DNA of 64,000 bases from Setophaga petechia. Lineage: Eukaryota; Chordata; Aves; Passeriformes; Parulidae. The DNA is taken from positions 58,618,930-58,682,929 of the forward strand of contig JANCRA010000001.1 in assembly GCA_024362935.1 (NCBI GenBank). The letters run 5' to 3'. Positions 13,961 through 24,597 of the stretch are shown here, piece by piece (position 1 is the stretch's first letter; every line of letters begins with the position of its first letter). A program made the position numbers and the translations under genes. The notes under the pieces are model-generated. The model did no database searches. It was not told the origin of the DNA and worked only from the letters and a program-made list of their open reading frames with translations.

Positions 13961-14100
13961 TCACGAAATCATGGGATCTTTTGGGTTGGAAAGGCCCTCT
14001 AAGATCACTGAGTCCAACCATTCCCCCCAGCACTGCAAAGCCCACCGCTGAAGTGTGACTCCAATGGCACATCTACTTGCCTTTTATATCCCTTTGGGTA
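13961..14100 (-). mobile_element. CR1 LINE 3'-end fragment, minus strand
   Basis: The segment reads as the reverse complement of a CR1 3' end: a diverged TCA-GAATCATGG-type terminus, then TTTGGGTTGGAAAGG, then CTCTAAGATCACTGAGTCCAACCA, then a CACTGC-AAG block and CACATCTAC. This order is diagnostic of avian CR1 tails read backwards. The copy is severely 5'-truncated, as is usual for CR1, and carries no coding remnant. Confidence 0.85.
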
Positions 14101-14559
14101 CTTTATATTAATCTTGTGTAGTTCAAATGAAAGTGCTGTCAAGATTGAGGTGCATTCAATTGATGTCTGACCTTCTGAGAGTATTTCTTGAGCATCTCTC
14201 ATTTTGTGCAATGAAAGCTTGCTGTATGTGAGTCTGCTTGTGGACGTACTGACATGTGCACCCGGCACAGATCCCGGGGTGCCTTGCCCTGGGTGTGCCG
14301 GTTCACCCCGGCAGGAATCAAGGCCAGCAGCAGCGGCGATGCACCCGTGATGCTCTGTTGCCCAACCAGCGCTGCCTCCCAGCATTGCACAGACTTGTCG
14401 CTCCTACCGGCACCTGTGGGATGCAACGAGCCTGCCTTACAATGACCCCATTGATGCTGCAAGGCCTCTTGGAAAACTGGCTCTTAAGGTGCGTGCCAGC
14501 CTTACCCCAGGAGGCATTCTCCACGTGGAGGAGGGGATGGTGAAAGCCGCACGCGGGGA

Positions 14560-15010
14560 TGCCAGATGCGAAATCAGGCACTGTGAAACAAAGCACATTA
14601 CAGAAAGGTGGAACAAAGATCTGTCCGTGATACTTGTTTTCCACATATTCAGATCTGAAAGAGGAAATTCCAATGAATTGCTCCAATTGTGTCAGCGTTA
14701 CTTGGTATCTGGGTACCGGTACAGGACTATAATTAAATGTTGCCCTTCAGAGGATAAATCATGCAGGAATTTAAGGGTAAAATTAATTACAAAGTGGAAG
14801 TTCTTCGGTGATGCTGCTTTTTAAGGCATCTGTAAGCCCACACACAGAAACAGGTTGCTAATAATTGCAATTCCTTCCTTTACTCATTATGATCCCTGAA
14901 AGGGCAGACAATAAAATCCTTAATAAGGGGGATCAGCACAAATTAAGGAAGCAACAAAAACAGTCATGCGGCATCAAAAAAGACACCATCTGCATGGCAT
15001 GACTCATTAG
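14560..15010. promoter_or_regulatory. Candidate regulatory block with AP-1-like site
   Basis: An AT-richer, motif-rich block about 2 kb upstream of the EREG start. It contains a perfect AP-1 core TGACTCA at 15000-15006, a perfect ten-base palindrome GTACCGGTAC at 14713-14722, several homeobox-type AATTA cores and a near-palindromic CCTTAATAAGG around 14919-14929. EGF ligands are AP-1-responsive genes in mammals, which makes the site plausible, but the function here is inferred from position and motifs alone. Confidence 0.28.
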
Positions 15011-16280
15011 AGGGGAAAAAAGGGGACTTGGAAAAAGATTCCAGCTGTATCATGTCCCACTTGCTGTGGAGGGCATCCTTCTAAATGCTACTTTCACACC
15101 GAGCTTTATTACTTTATCTTGCCAACTCTCATACCACTTAGGTAATTAATAAGTGGTGCTGACACACAATTCTGTAGCAACGCACTGCCTTTTTTCACTT
15201 CAGCATCTCCATGCCACTGTAGACCTAAGAAAATGATCTGAAAATAAGGAGTATTATTAGTAAGTACTAGATGTATTGCAGCCCCCTGAATGAATGTCTT
15301 CACTCCTTAGAACTGCATTCTGAACACGGAGTTGTGGAATATGGAATTCTGCAGTATCCAGTATATCTGGATTCTGCAGTATCTGCAGTATATCTTCTAC
15401 AGTTACCTCTCTTCAATGTTAGTATCAATAACTGCTTGTAAAACAGAGAAACTAGGAACACTTGAGTTACCAGCTGGTGCAGTGCAGCTCAGTGTAAATT
15501 CTCGGATTCCTTTCAATGTGAGATAGGCTTATCAGTGCCACAATAAACTGGGTATCGATGTGCCTTTATGGAGAGCGGCAAGGCAGGGAAAGATGATTTC
15601 TCCTTTAAAAGGAAAAGGAGTAAACCGTCATTGCTCTGAGTAGCTTGTTGAGATGAAACACACTTCACATTTTAGGCAAATGTGTGCAGTAGGGATGTGG
15701 TGGATGGGATCCCTCACTCATCTGATGGTGGGATGTAACTGCTGAATGAGGTCTTGCCTAATATAGCAACAGCGTGCGTGGGCTTCAACAGGATGCTTGA
15801 AAGGAATTTTTTAAAAAGTAGCTGTTGGCTGCTCTTTCAAGGATCTTATAACTGATAGAGGTGTTGCTTCCAGGAACTGCCTGTGCTGCTGGGCTGTGGT
15901 GAGGCCAGGGGCTGGAGGGGGAACATGGCATACACACCCCCTGAGCTCAAGACCATTGTGGCCAGCCCAGGTGCCAGGTGAGATGCTGGCATTCCTGGTA
16001 CCTGTGCTGTAACCTAATAAGCCATTTCTGCCCTTAGCTCTGGGGCTCCCTGGAGCTGCATGTGGGTGCTGAGGGTCACTTCAGAAATGCCAGGAGATGG
16101 GAGATTAGCCCAGCGAGTTTCCAGCTGCCCATCCTGTGGTGTTTCCAAACCCTTGGTTTAGGCACAGGTGGTGTTCATGGCAATGCAATGGCTCAGTGGT
16201 CGCTTGTGTGCTGGTAGGGGCTACCTGGGCAGCTGGCTCTGGGTCTGCAGGGCCTCTTTCCATTGAACATCACATGGATG
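15011..16280. other. EREG upstream flank, no gene recognised
   Basis: Upstream flank of the EREG promoter. A short imperfect direct repeat of CTGCAGTAT units lies around 15348-15392. No exon is recognised. Confidence 0.5.
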
Positions 16281-16299
16281 GATGCTTTGAAAGCAAGCA

Positions 16300-16900
16300 G
16301 AGACAGCGGTCCCGAGGCTGTGCCGTACGCATCCACAACCCGGGAAGTCAGCGCATGATCTAGACTGCTCAGAGGGCTCGGGTAATTTTACCGGCGCAGG
16401 TACTATTTGCAGTGCTACTTGCTGGAACCAGGGACACGTAATGCACCCGGGCACCAGCCGACGGCCGGAGTGGGCAGAGCTGCCCCCTGCTCCGGGCGAA
16501 GGGCTCGGACAAGCCGGGCCGGGGGTGCTGTCCCTGCCCACTGTCGGGGCATGGCCCGCGGGCAGAGCAGGGGGCGCCCCGGCCCGGGGGCGGCCGGGGG
16601 TGGGGGCCAGGAAGCGCAGAGGCCGGGCCGCTGCCCCTGCAGGCGGGCTGTCACCGCGGTGGGCCCCGCCTCTCCGTAGGCACATAAAAGTGCTGCCGGC
16701 CGGGCGATTGCACACCGCTGCGCCGCTCCTGCCGCCGCCGCCTCCTTTCCTGCTGCCTCCTTTCCTGCCGCCTTCTCTGCTCCCCGGGCACCGAGGGCGA
16801 TGGACTCCGGCTGCCTGTGGGCCCGCAGCCTGCTGCTTTTCCTCGGTAAGCGGCGAGGTCCCCTTTCCCGCGGGCAAGGGCTGGGAGGGCATCGGGTGCT
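16300..16900 (+). promoter_or_regulatory. EREG: EREG CpG-rich promoter
   Basis: A GC- and CpG-rich block covering the core promoter, 5' UTR and first coding exon of EREG. A TATA-like ACATAAAAG lies at 16682-16690, about 110 bases before the start codon, so transcription should begin near 16712-16720. A GC box (GGGCCCCGCC) lies just upstream near 16662-16671. The inferred 5' UTR contains no ATG and is pyrimidine-rich, with a 15-base unit nearly repeated twice at 16741-16770. A CTCF-like motif lies at 16564-16577. The TATA-to-start geometry is seen directly; the exact start site is inferred. Confidence 0.75.
16800..16845 (+). CDS. EREG: EREG coding exon 1 (signal peptide)
   Basis: Forty-six coding bases encoding MDSGCLWARSLLLFL plus one base of a glycine codon, ending at a good GTAAGC donor. 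The hydrophobic leucine run is the core of the signal peptide, which is completed in exon 2. No upstream in-frame alternative start is needed. Confidence 0.93.
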
Positions 16901-19900
16901 GCGTCCTGGGGCAGGGGCATTCTTTGGCTGCTGGGGAATCTGCGTCAGAGCATAACGTTCAGGTTGCCTTCAGGTGAGGCTGATGGGTTTGTTTCCGAGA
17001 TGAAGTCCCGGGCGCTGACAGGTGGACCTGGATGGATTGTATAAGCTGAGGAGTGTAGCACACAGCGCACTTTGTGGTGTGTTCTTACAGGATGTTTTGT
17101 TGCTTGTGCGATGCCCAGGTGTGTCCTGTGACTGAGTGAAGGTAGGCATTCTTTCCCTTCTCACCAGCTCTGCTCTCAGTGCAGACTTTTCCCTTTCACC
17201 TTGACCTGTCCTGTTTGTAGCCTGGTCCTGCTGCCTTTTCCCAGGCCATGCTCTGGGTGAGTTCAGTGGGGGAATCCTCACAGCAGCAGAGACTTCCTGA
17301 TCATAACAAAACAGGTTGTGGCCTCCTTCTCCTTGACACTTCTCCACCTACTCGCTGGGAGTGTGTTACTCCATTGTATGACATAATCTACCTGAAAGTC
17401 TCAAGTGAACACATGTATCCTTAGAGCATCAAGAGTCCTGGGGCCTGGGTCTGCTGTGATGCAAGAGCTGATCCTTGTCACAGACCTCCATGGGGTGCTG
17501 GCAGTGACAGGTGGTGACTGCTGAGAGCTGACCCTGCTGGGCAACTTGAGCTCTGTGGGCAGCAGGTCCTGAGACCTGCCACACTCACACCTTGCTTTAA
17601 TAACAAAGCATGTTCTCGCACTCAGGATGTTGGGCTCAAGGTCGTAGTTGATGGACAAACTTAGTTCCCAAGACTTCTCTTTTGGGACAGATGTTTTCCT
17701 CACCTTCTCAGCCCACTGCAGTATGAGTTTGTGTCTTTCCTCTTAGCTGGGTCTTTCCGTAACAATTGATGGAGCAGCTGCTGCACAGCATCTCACTTGT
17801 CAGGACAGCAGGCTAAACGTCTTGTAGTCTGTGAGTCAGCCATGCTTTGCACAAAAATGACACTGGTAGGAACTGGTATGTCTTCATGGATCTGTATATG
17901 AATTTCTTTGTTTCCGGGGCAGGCACAACATCTAATAGTAAGGGATGGGTTAGTCATAGCTAGGTGGCATCATAACAAGTGCTATGAGCACTTTACTGCC
18001 TTCCCCTCCCAGGGCAGGAGTGTAAGCAGAACTTGGTGCTTCTGGGAAGACTGGCACTGGTGTTATGCCAGACTGGAGGAGGTTCCCTGCTGAATGGCTG
18101 AAGCCTTAGTGAAGTAACAGTCTCCTTGCCAGGTTCATATCCTGGCTATTGTGGGCTTGGAGACAGCAGCAAGGGAGTGGTGAGATGTCACTCACTCCTG
18201 AGGGGACACGGTGCTGTGCCAGCCACATGTGAATGTGGTGGTGGTGGGGACAAGCTGGGGACCTGCCTTTTGTGGGAGTTGCTGCAGAAGCCTCGGCACT
18301 GATCCCCTTGTGCTCCCTATAATGCCCACTCAGAGGGGAATGCAGGAGTTGGACCTCGGACTCACTGGACAGTTCCAGGACCTGCTGTCCTTATGTTTTC
18401 CTGTGTCACATTCTCCTGGCTCTCAGCAAACTGGCTCAGCATAAAGACTGCTGCATCTGAGGATGGGGCAAGTGTTAGTGGCCAATGTGTCTGGCTGGAA
18501 GTCATAAGGGATTGCTGCTTTTGTGGCATAGGGAACTCAGCCCCATGCAGGGGGTGGGAAGCAGTGTGGCTGGGGCACAGGGGCAGCACCTGAGTAAGAT
18601 CAGTGGTGTGTAGGTCTCCAGAGGGGTGGGAGCACTACTGGGATGATGGGGTGCACATAACTGCATTATCTCTGCCCAAGGATAAGTCCTGGCATGATGC
18701 TGAAGATGATTCTGTGGGTCTGTAGCAGTTTTGGAGCACCAGTCTTCCCATGAACCACTGGTGTTTCCAGAGCTGCCTTAGAGCTGCTGTGACCTGATCC
18801 TGGACATCCACAGCTGTGAGTCTGCGGTTCTGGAATTAAACAGTGGTAGTAGGGATGCTCACTAAGCCGGTGGGACAGACTGGGTAACTTCCATGTTCCC
18901 ACTTGGTTTGCCCAAAGAAGACTGAAGACAGTTAAGACATCCCCTGGATGTCCAAAATCAGGTGGTAGGGATGCACCTTGGTCTGTCTTTGCAGTTAAAA
19001 CAGGCTGAGATCCTTCAGGTGTGTGTCACCTGGGCACCTCTGCTTTGGAAGTGCAACCCATGGGGAGGGTGTAGGTGCTGCTGCTGTGGCAAAAAGACCA
19101 TAGAGATGCCAAATGGGAGGTAGCACCATTCAGGTGAATTAGTACAGGACTGGCAATCTCAGTGACAGACAAAGGCAACTCAAATAATGATTAAGCTCTC
19201 AGAAACTTGACAGTTCCCCAAGTGTAAATCCTCCACAGAGCAGTCCTCAGTTGAATGTATCTTGCCTGTGCATCCTTCATCCTTAGCAGTCATCCTGCCA
19301 CTGGAAACTACAGCTGGCTCACAGTGGGCAAACTGATGATTAAGCCTTGTAGGTCATCTCTGATAGAGGCTGCGGGAAGCAAAGGCAGTTGGTCACTGGC
19401 CCTCATTTTCCTTTCTTCCCTCATGGAAGGACAAGTAGCAGCAGCGGCATTATTCCTGTTCCAGTAAGTGCTGTTAGTGTGAACCTTGCAGGAATACCTG
19501 TGAAGCTGGATGGGATTATGATGTAGGAATACGACATGTAACACTCACATTACTGCAAGACACAGATGGAAATCCACCACCTCATTACTCTTATCTTGTA
19601 CCCTGTGTTTGCTTAATGAACACTGAAGGAATAAAAATATAACCTCTCCCAGGTGCTGTGTTTAGCATGCATCATCTGATAAATATCCTGGGAAAGGCTC
19701 TCCTTTGCCAGTGCTGTGTGCGGATCCCTTATCCTCCCGGTGATGTCAGAGGGGAAATATGTGCATGGGGGAAAGGGCAAAACAGAGCAGTGCAGAACAG
19801 GAAGAACTTTGCCCAAAAGCAGCAAATACTGCTGGGTGTCAGCAAATATCCACACCTGCAGTCCAGCCTTTCCAGCCCTGAGAGCCTGCAATCAGGTGGA

Positions 19901-22900
19901 GGAGGCACCTGCACATGGTTGGGACTGGGAAAGCCCTTGGGCAGTGTTGGAGGAGGAGGTTATTTTTAATTTGTCCCCCATAGATGTCTGAGTTGTGGCC
20001 TTTAACTGGAAAGCCATGCTCCTTTCTGGAGCCAAGAGGAGAGCTAACCTGTCTCTTCCATGGACCTTTTGGTTGGCATTTTCTCAAATGCAAAAGCCAG
20101 GTTCTACTAAGTCTCCAACTGAGAACTCCAGCTTAAAAAGCAGCTGCTGGGGTTATGCCCAGGTCAAGGAAGTGAGCAAACTGTGACAGAAATGTGTAGG
20201 CTGCATGAGATCCTCAGCTGGCTTAATCCATCTGCTTAACAAGTGGGTATCTCAGATACCTCTGGCAGGTGTAGCCTTGACTTTTTTTCATTTCTGTCCT
20301 TAATTCTTTCTGTGACATGATGTGTCCTTAGTCAGACACTGCTGTCTTGTGCCATAGCTCCTCCCTTCCAAGGGAGCAGCTTAGCCCATGGAGCACTCCT
20401 GAAACGTCCCCCTAGTTCCTGGGAAGAAGAACTGGCTCGCTAAATCTTTTTCCAGCGTCTTCTGGGACCCCAGGTCCCTGGGCTGCCTGTCTGACAGCTG
20501 GTGGCTCTCCTTTCACACACTTGAACTTATTTTAGCAACTCAGATGAGCCTCACAGAAATGTTAAACTGCTGCTGCTGAGGCAATCTACTGTGAGCACAC
20601 TGCTGCTTAAAAAAAAAAAATCCCACCCTGAAAGTAAACTTGCATGTCCTGCCCCATTGGAGGGAAAGGCAGGTCCTGCTGAGTCATGCCAGTAGGCACA
20701 GGAGTCTCCAGCTGGTACAGGTGCTGGCATCTTGGACCTGTTACTGTTGCTCTGGCTCTGGGGGACCTGGGCTTTGTTCTTCTTCTAGAGCTTGGTGGAA
20801 ATCTGGTTTATTAGCTTTGCAGAGGGAGGTAAGAAGGAGGAATGGTGTTTTTAAAAATGCAAACACAGGAAGAAGACCTGTTCCTCTTAGATATTCCTGC
20901 TGGTTTGGTGTGTAGCTGAAATGAAGGATAAAGGAAGTCTACCTATCACCCAGAGGTAGATGAGCTGCCGGAAACCCATAAATTACCACTGCTAGATTTA
21001 ACCCTGAGATGTAATGACACTTTCTAATAACTGGAGTTGAATTAGAATGATCGGGAAATTATGGAGGCACACTCCCTCCATTAGACATGCATGACCTGAC
21101 AAGTTAATAGAGGCAAACAGCCCAAAGACACAAATTACAGACTTCCGTGGAATGGGGCTGATGACTAAGCAGTTCATGAGCAGGTTAATTTGTGACCACA
21201 GCAGGAGTTTTAGCCAGGTGGATTTCATGGCCAGCTGGGACAGACATTCACTATTCCTCATGGACTAGCCGTGAAACTACAGGCACCTGTGCTGGCTTTC
21301 CAATCCTGCTTGCAAATGTGCATTTAACTAGTGGAACAGCTGAAAGCTGTGCCTGTTTCTTCTGGTGTTCTGCTAGGTAACAGTGGCCCAGGGTCCATAA
21401 AGTGGTCAGTAACCTCTCCAAGCCCATGGGCAGATGAGGAGTGTTTGGTATCTCGTGTTAGTGGCTTTGCAAGCGGGCCTTTCAGCAAGGAACTGCCAAA
21501 GGAGTGGGTGTCAGTGCAGGAACTGTCCAGCCCTTCAGCTGTCTTCAGTGAGAAGAGGGCTGAGCAAGTTCTTTGATGGTAAAGAGCAGCTTTTGTGTTA
21601 AGCCTACCTGGAGCAGTTTGTGGTCTCTGAAGCCAGTGATGGGGTGCTAAGCCTGGCTCAGCACTGACCTGGTGTGCTGAGTCACCAGCTGCACTGACTT
21701 GCAGATTCCTAGGAAATTCTCTTCCTGTGGGCTGTTGTGAGTCAAGGATATCTTGATTTTAATCAGCAAAAGGACTCTTCCTGTGATGAGTGCTGGACTG
21801 TCATGCCTAATTGTGGAAGCCTGGCTATTTCCCTTGCACAGGTGCCATGCCGGACCAGTCAGAAACCTAACATAATCATCAAATGGCCTAATTCCTGCCT
21901 CTCCCCATAATCTCTCCAAGCCTGTTCCTGCCCAGTTTCACTCACAGTGTGGGCAAGAGGTGGTCACAGACACCAGGTTTCTGTTAAATCTTTTTGTTCT
22001 GCATTATAAGTTTGCATTTCAGAGATGTTTCTTTGGGCTGCCATATATAATGTAGGCAGCACATCACTCAGGCCTGTCTTTTTTAAGCTTTCAACTTCAG
22101 GTCTTTCCTACCATGATGAGAAGCTTCTGTTCTTCTTGCATTAATTGCAACAGCAGCTTAAACACTTAACTCAAAATGCATCTAGTTTTGACTGTTGTTT
22201 TTATTGTCTTTTAGGTTACCTATTACAAGCAGTCCTGGGCACAACAGTGATCCCATTATGTGGGCCTGGTGAAATGGAGAACTGCACAACAGCACTCAGT
22301 AAGTACTGCACAGCTCTGTATAAATACCAGGCCTTTGGTTCCCATCTTCCTTGGGCTGGCAGCCTCACTGAGGTGCCCTTGGGAATAATTTTTCTCTGAG
22401 CAGCATTGCCCACATCCTGAGGTGCTAATGAAATATCTTTGCAGTCCAGACAGAGAACAGCCCACGTGTGGCCCAAGTTGGGATAACGAGATGCAAGCCT
22501 GAAATGAAGGACTACTGCTTCCATGGGCAGTGTGTGTACATCGTGGACTTGGATGAGCACTACTGCAGGTATGGACAGGCCCCACTCATCCTGCAGGTCT
22601 CCCTGGGGTGGGCTTTGAGGTGAACTTTGCTCTGGCTGCCATTGACACTTAGCTGAAAAAGCAATCCAGCCAAGTATTAAATGTTCATAAGAAAGTGAAG
22701 AGGACCACCACGTCTGTAATGCTCAGCTGCATTTAAAGCAGTGTTAAGCATATGTACTGCCTCCAGTGATCTCTGTGAGAGTCTCAGACACCTGAAATTA
22801 GTGACCAACCTAGGTTAGACTTGGGACATTCATTCTGATGTGCTTCCCTGTCCGTCTGTATTTATACTAGTATGAGATCCAGAGCTCAGGCACAGCACCA

Positions 22901-24190
22901 AGGTCTCTCCTTTGACCCAACCTACGAAATAAAGATGCTTTAGGCATTTTTAGGGGTATTGCTTGTTTACCTGAACAATTTGCAGTTGTCTCTAGGGCCA
23001 CGTGGCCTTGAGTTACATCAGTTTAAGTGTTTGGTCCCTGAGGAAACAGCAGGCCAGCAGCTGCTGAGGTGTAACTCCGGTGCCACATGTGTGACTATGC
23101 CTCTGTCCCCCCCAGGTGTGATGTTGGTTTCTCGGGGGTGCGCTGCGTGCACTCGGAGCTGGTGCGGCAGCCCCTCAGCAAGGAGTACGTGGCACTGACT
23201 GTCATCGTGGTCCTGCTCTTCCTTGCTGCCCTCTCCCTCGCCGCCTACTACATCTGCAGAAGGTGAGACTTGGGCTCCTGGTGGCTCAGGAGGCTGGGCC
23301 AGCTGCAGGTGGCAGGCATCCTCTGAGCCCCCCGGATAGCCTGGACCAGCTCACTCTCCGGGCAGTTCCACACACAGCCCCACTCAGCTGCGCCTGAGGT
23401 GCTCAGGCAGCGTGCTGGCAGCGTGGCACAGGCCAGGCTGCAGGCCAAGCAGCAGCACTCCCAGTGCCCATTCACCCTCACTCTGGGGCTCTGTAGGCTG
23501 GTTCCTGTCTGGCTTAGAGGGTGTGTTGAGCTCAAGGAGAGAGCAGACAGGGAGTAGGGAAATTTTAGTTCTTTCATTGGTAGTGCCATTCCCTTAGACA
23601 TCACGGGCTGAAGAGCAGCTCGATTTCTATCAGCTGATTTGTTGATCTGGTAGGTTATTTTGAGTGTGACATCATGAGCACTGCCTTATCAGCTTTACCA
23701 TGGGGGACAGTACTCTTTTCCATGAACAGATCCAAAGCAGCAGGAATCCTTCTCCAGCCTAAAAACTAATGGTAAGCATTTGTCAGAGAGCTGAGGAGAT
23801 GGAACAAGTCCAGAAGGAGAGCTCAGCTTCCCAGATCTGGTAGGCAGCTAGATGGTGACCAGCAGGATTTCTCAAAGACAAGCCTAGTACCAGCAGGAAG
23901 ATTTTAATGCAGATGTGGAATTGTCAGTGAAGAGTTGAGAAAGGAGACTGCATTCAAGTGAAGTCAGACCTGGAAATGAGCACAGACAGAGAGAGCCCAG
24001 CTGCTAGAGATTTTAAACAAATGTGAGGAGCTGGTACAGCTTTTTTCCTTCTTTCCTTTGCCCCCACTCCCCATCACTCCCCAAAAGCAACTGGCTTTCC
24101 AGAACTGACATTTTTCTCTTCTACCCCAGGTACCGCAGCAAGAGGAGACAGACAAACGCCAGTGAATACAAGGAAGTTGGTGCCCTATAG
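16800..24190 (+). CDS. EREG: EREG, epiregulin precursor (five coding exons, 153 aa)
   Basis: Epiregulin is a type I membrane precursor whose EGF module, once shed, activates EGFR and ERBB4. The spliced CDS is 16800-16845, 22215-22298, 22445-22568, 23116-23262 and 24130-24190, all with GT-AG introns and an unbroken frame. Reading in order: signal peptide at about residues 1-24, an N-glycosylation sequon NCT at 38-40, the EGF module with cysteines 60, 68, 73, 84, 86 and 95 (spacing 7-4-10-1-8), the QPLSKEYVALTV juxtamembrane signature, a transmembrane helix at about 109-131 and a basic cytoplasmic tail. YKEV at 147-150 fits the tyrosine-based basolateral sorting motif of the family. At 153 residues it is shorter than the human protein (169), mainly at the N and C termini. 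The start codon has G at -3 and +4. AREG follows on the same strand 14 kb downstream. A 42-bp duplication covers the stop codon. Confidence 0.96.
16846..22214 (+). other. EREG: EREG intron 1
   Basis: A phase-1 intron of about 5.4 kb, GTAAGC to TTTTAG. It is the longest intron of the gene. It holds a poly-A tract near 20609-20620 and, at 21140-21175, a TEAD-like GGAATG (21149-21154) eight bases from an antioxidant-response-like TGACTAAGCA (21162-21171). Open frames inside it look like chance. Confidence 0.85.
21000..21230. promoter_or_regulatory. Candidate intronic enhancer in EREG intron 1
   Basis: An AT-rich, motif-rich segment containing a TEAD core GGAATG at 21149-21154, a sequence matching the TGACnnnGC antioxidant response core at 21162-21171, and several AATTA homeobox cores. 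EREG is a known YAP/TEAD target in mammals, so the TEAD-like site is of interest. Conservation was not tested and the call is tentative. Confidence 0.25.
22215..22298 (+). CDS. EREG: EREG coding exon 2 (propeptide)
   Basis: Eighty-four bases completing the signal peptide (YLLQAVLG) and encoding the N-terminal propeptide with TTVIPLCGPG and the NCT sequon. TTVIP and the NCT region match the conserved epiregulin prodomain. The acceptor is TCTTTTAG and the donor GTAAGT. It starts in phase 1 and ends with one base of the next codon. Confidence 0.93.
22445..22568 (+). CDS. EREG: EREG coding exon 3 (EGF cysteines 1-4)
   Basis: One hundred and twenty-four bases encoding PRVAQVGITRC, then the first four EGF cysteines in the family signature DYCFHGQCVYIVDLDEHYC. 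Cleavage just before the VxxVxIT stretch usually makes the mature N terminus. The exon ends in phase 2 between cysteines 4 and 5, the intron position shared by all EGF ligands of this family. Confidence 0.96.
23116..23262 (+). CDS. EREG: EREG coding exon 4 (EGF cysteines 5-6, transmembrane helix)
   Basis: One hundred and forty-seven bases encoding the end of the EGF module (CDVGFSGVRC), the juxtamembrane QPLSKEY signature and a 23-residue transmembrane helix from about VALTVIVVLL to AAYYIC. The glycine and arginine in GFSGVRC are those needed for receptor binding in this family. The acceptor follows a C-rich tract and the donor is GTGAGA. Confidence 0.95.
24130..24190 (+). CDS. EREG: EREG coding exon 5 (cytoplasmic tail)
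   Basis: Sixty-one bases encoding a basic stop-transfer segment (YRSKRRQ) and a short tail ending EYKEVGAL, with stop TAG at 24188-24190. The EYKEV segment corresponds to the EYERV tail motif of mammalian epiregulin. The last 29 bases of the exon are the first part of a perfect 42-bp tandem repeat whose second copy lies in the 3' UTR and also contains the stop. Confidence 0.93.
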
Positions 24191-24245
24191 GAGAAGCTAT
24201 AGGGTGAATACAAGGAAGTTGGTGCCCTATAGGAGAAGCTATAGG
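24162..24245 (+). repeat. Perfect 42-bp tandem duplication across the EREG stop codon
   Basis: Two identical 42-base units, 24162-24203 and 24204-24245, begin GTGAATACAAGG and end AAGCTATAGG. Each carries the codons for EYKEVGAL and the TAG stop. Because the first copy keeps the stop, the encoded protein is unchanged and the second copy sits in the 3' UTR. Complete identity suggests a recent event, a polymorphic repeat or an assembly artefact. Confidence 0.97.
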
Positions 24246-24585
24246 CTTCCTGCGGGGTTCAGTTCATCTGGATGGACTCAGCGCCTACACATCTATTTAA
24301 ATGTTATTTTTGTTAATAATATTTACAATATTTATAACCTTTAAAGAATTTCAATTGTTTGGTGATTCAATAAGCATAGGTCAAGCCTTTTATGTTCAGT
24401 GTTTTATTTTTTTATTAAATAATATTTCCTAAAGGGAATCCCACCTAGGTGGTTCTTTGGCATAGAGATATATTTTTATAAAAACTCATCTTCTTGCTCT
24501 GGAGAGAAGAATTTTATATTTATTCTTGTGAATATACTCAAAGCAACTGTATTCCTTGAAATAAAACTTTAGACAAAGCCAAAAT
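24191..24585 (+). other. EREG: EREG 3' UTR with AU-rich elements and poly(A) signal
   Basis: AU-rich sequence after the stop. ATTTA pentamers lie at 24295-24299, 24321-24325, 24330-24334 and 24518-24522, typical of unstable growth-factor mRNAs. A canonical AATAAA lies at 24560-24565, placing the transcript end near 24580. An upstream ATTAAA at 24414-24419 could give a shorter form. The UTR is cut off by a CR1 insertion starting about 15 bases later. Confidence 0.75.
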
Positions 24586-24597
24586 GTCTGCTGATTC

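Noticed and set aside
16381..16392. Near-palindrome GGTAATTTTACC upstream of EREG.
   Set aside because: No known factor consensus fits well and short palindromes of this kind are common.
16221..16892. A 223-codon minus-strand frame over the EREG promoter.
   Set aside because: It is a product of GC-rich, stop-poor promoter DNA, rich in P, A, G and R, with no family resemblance.
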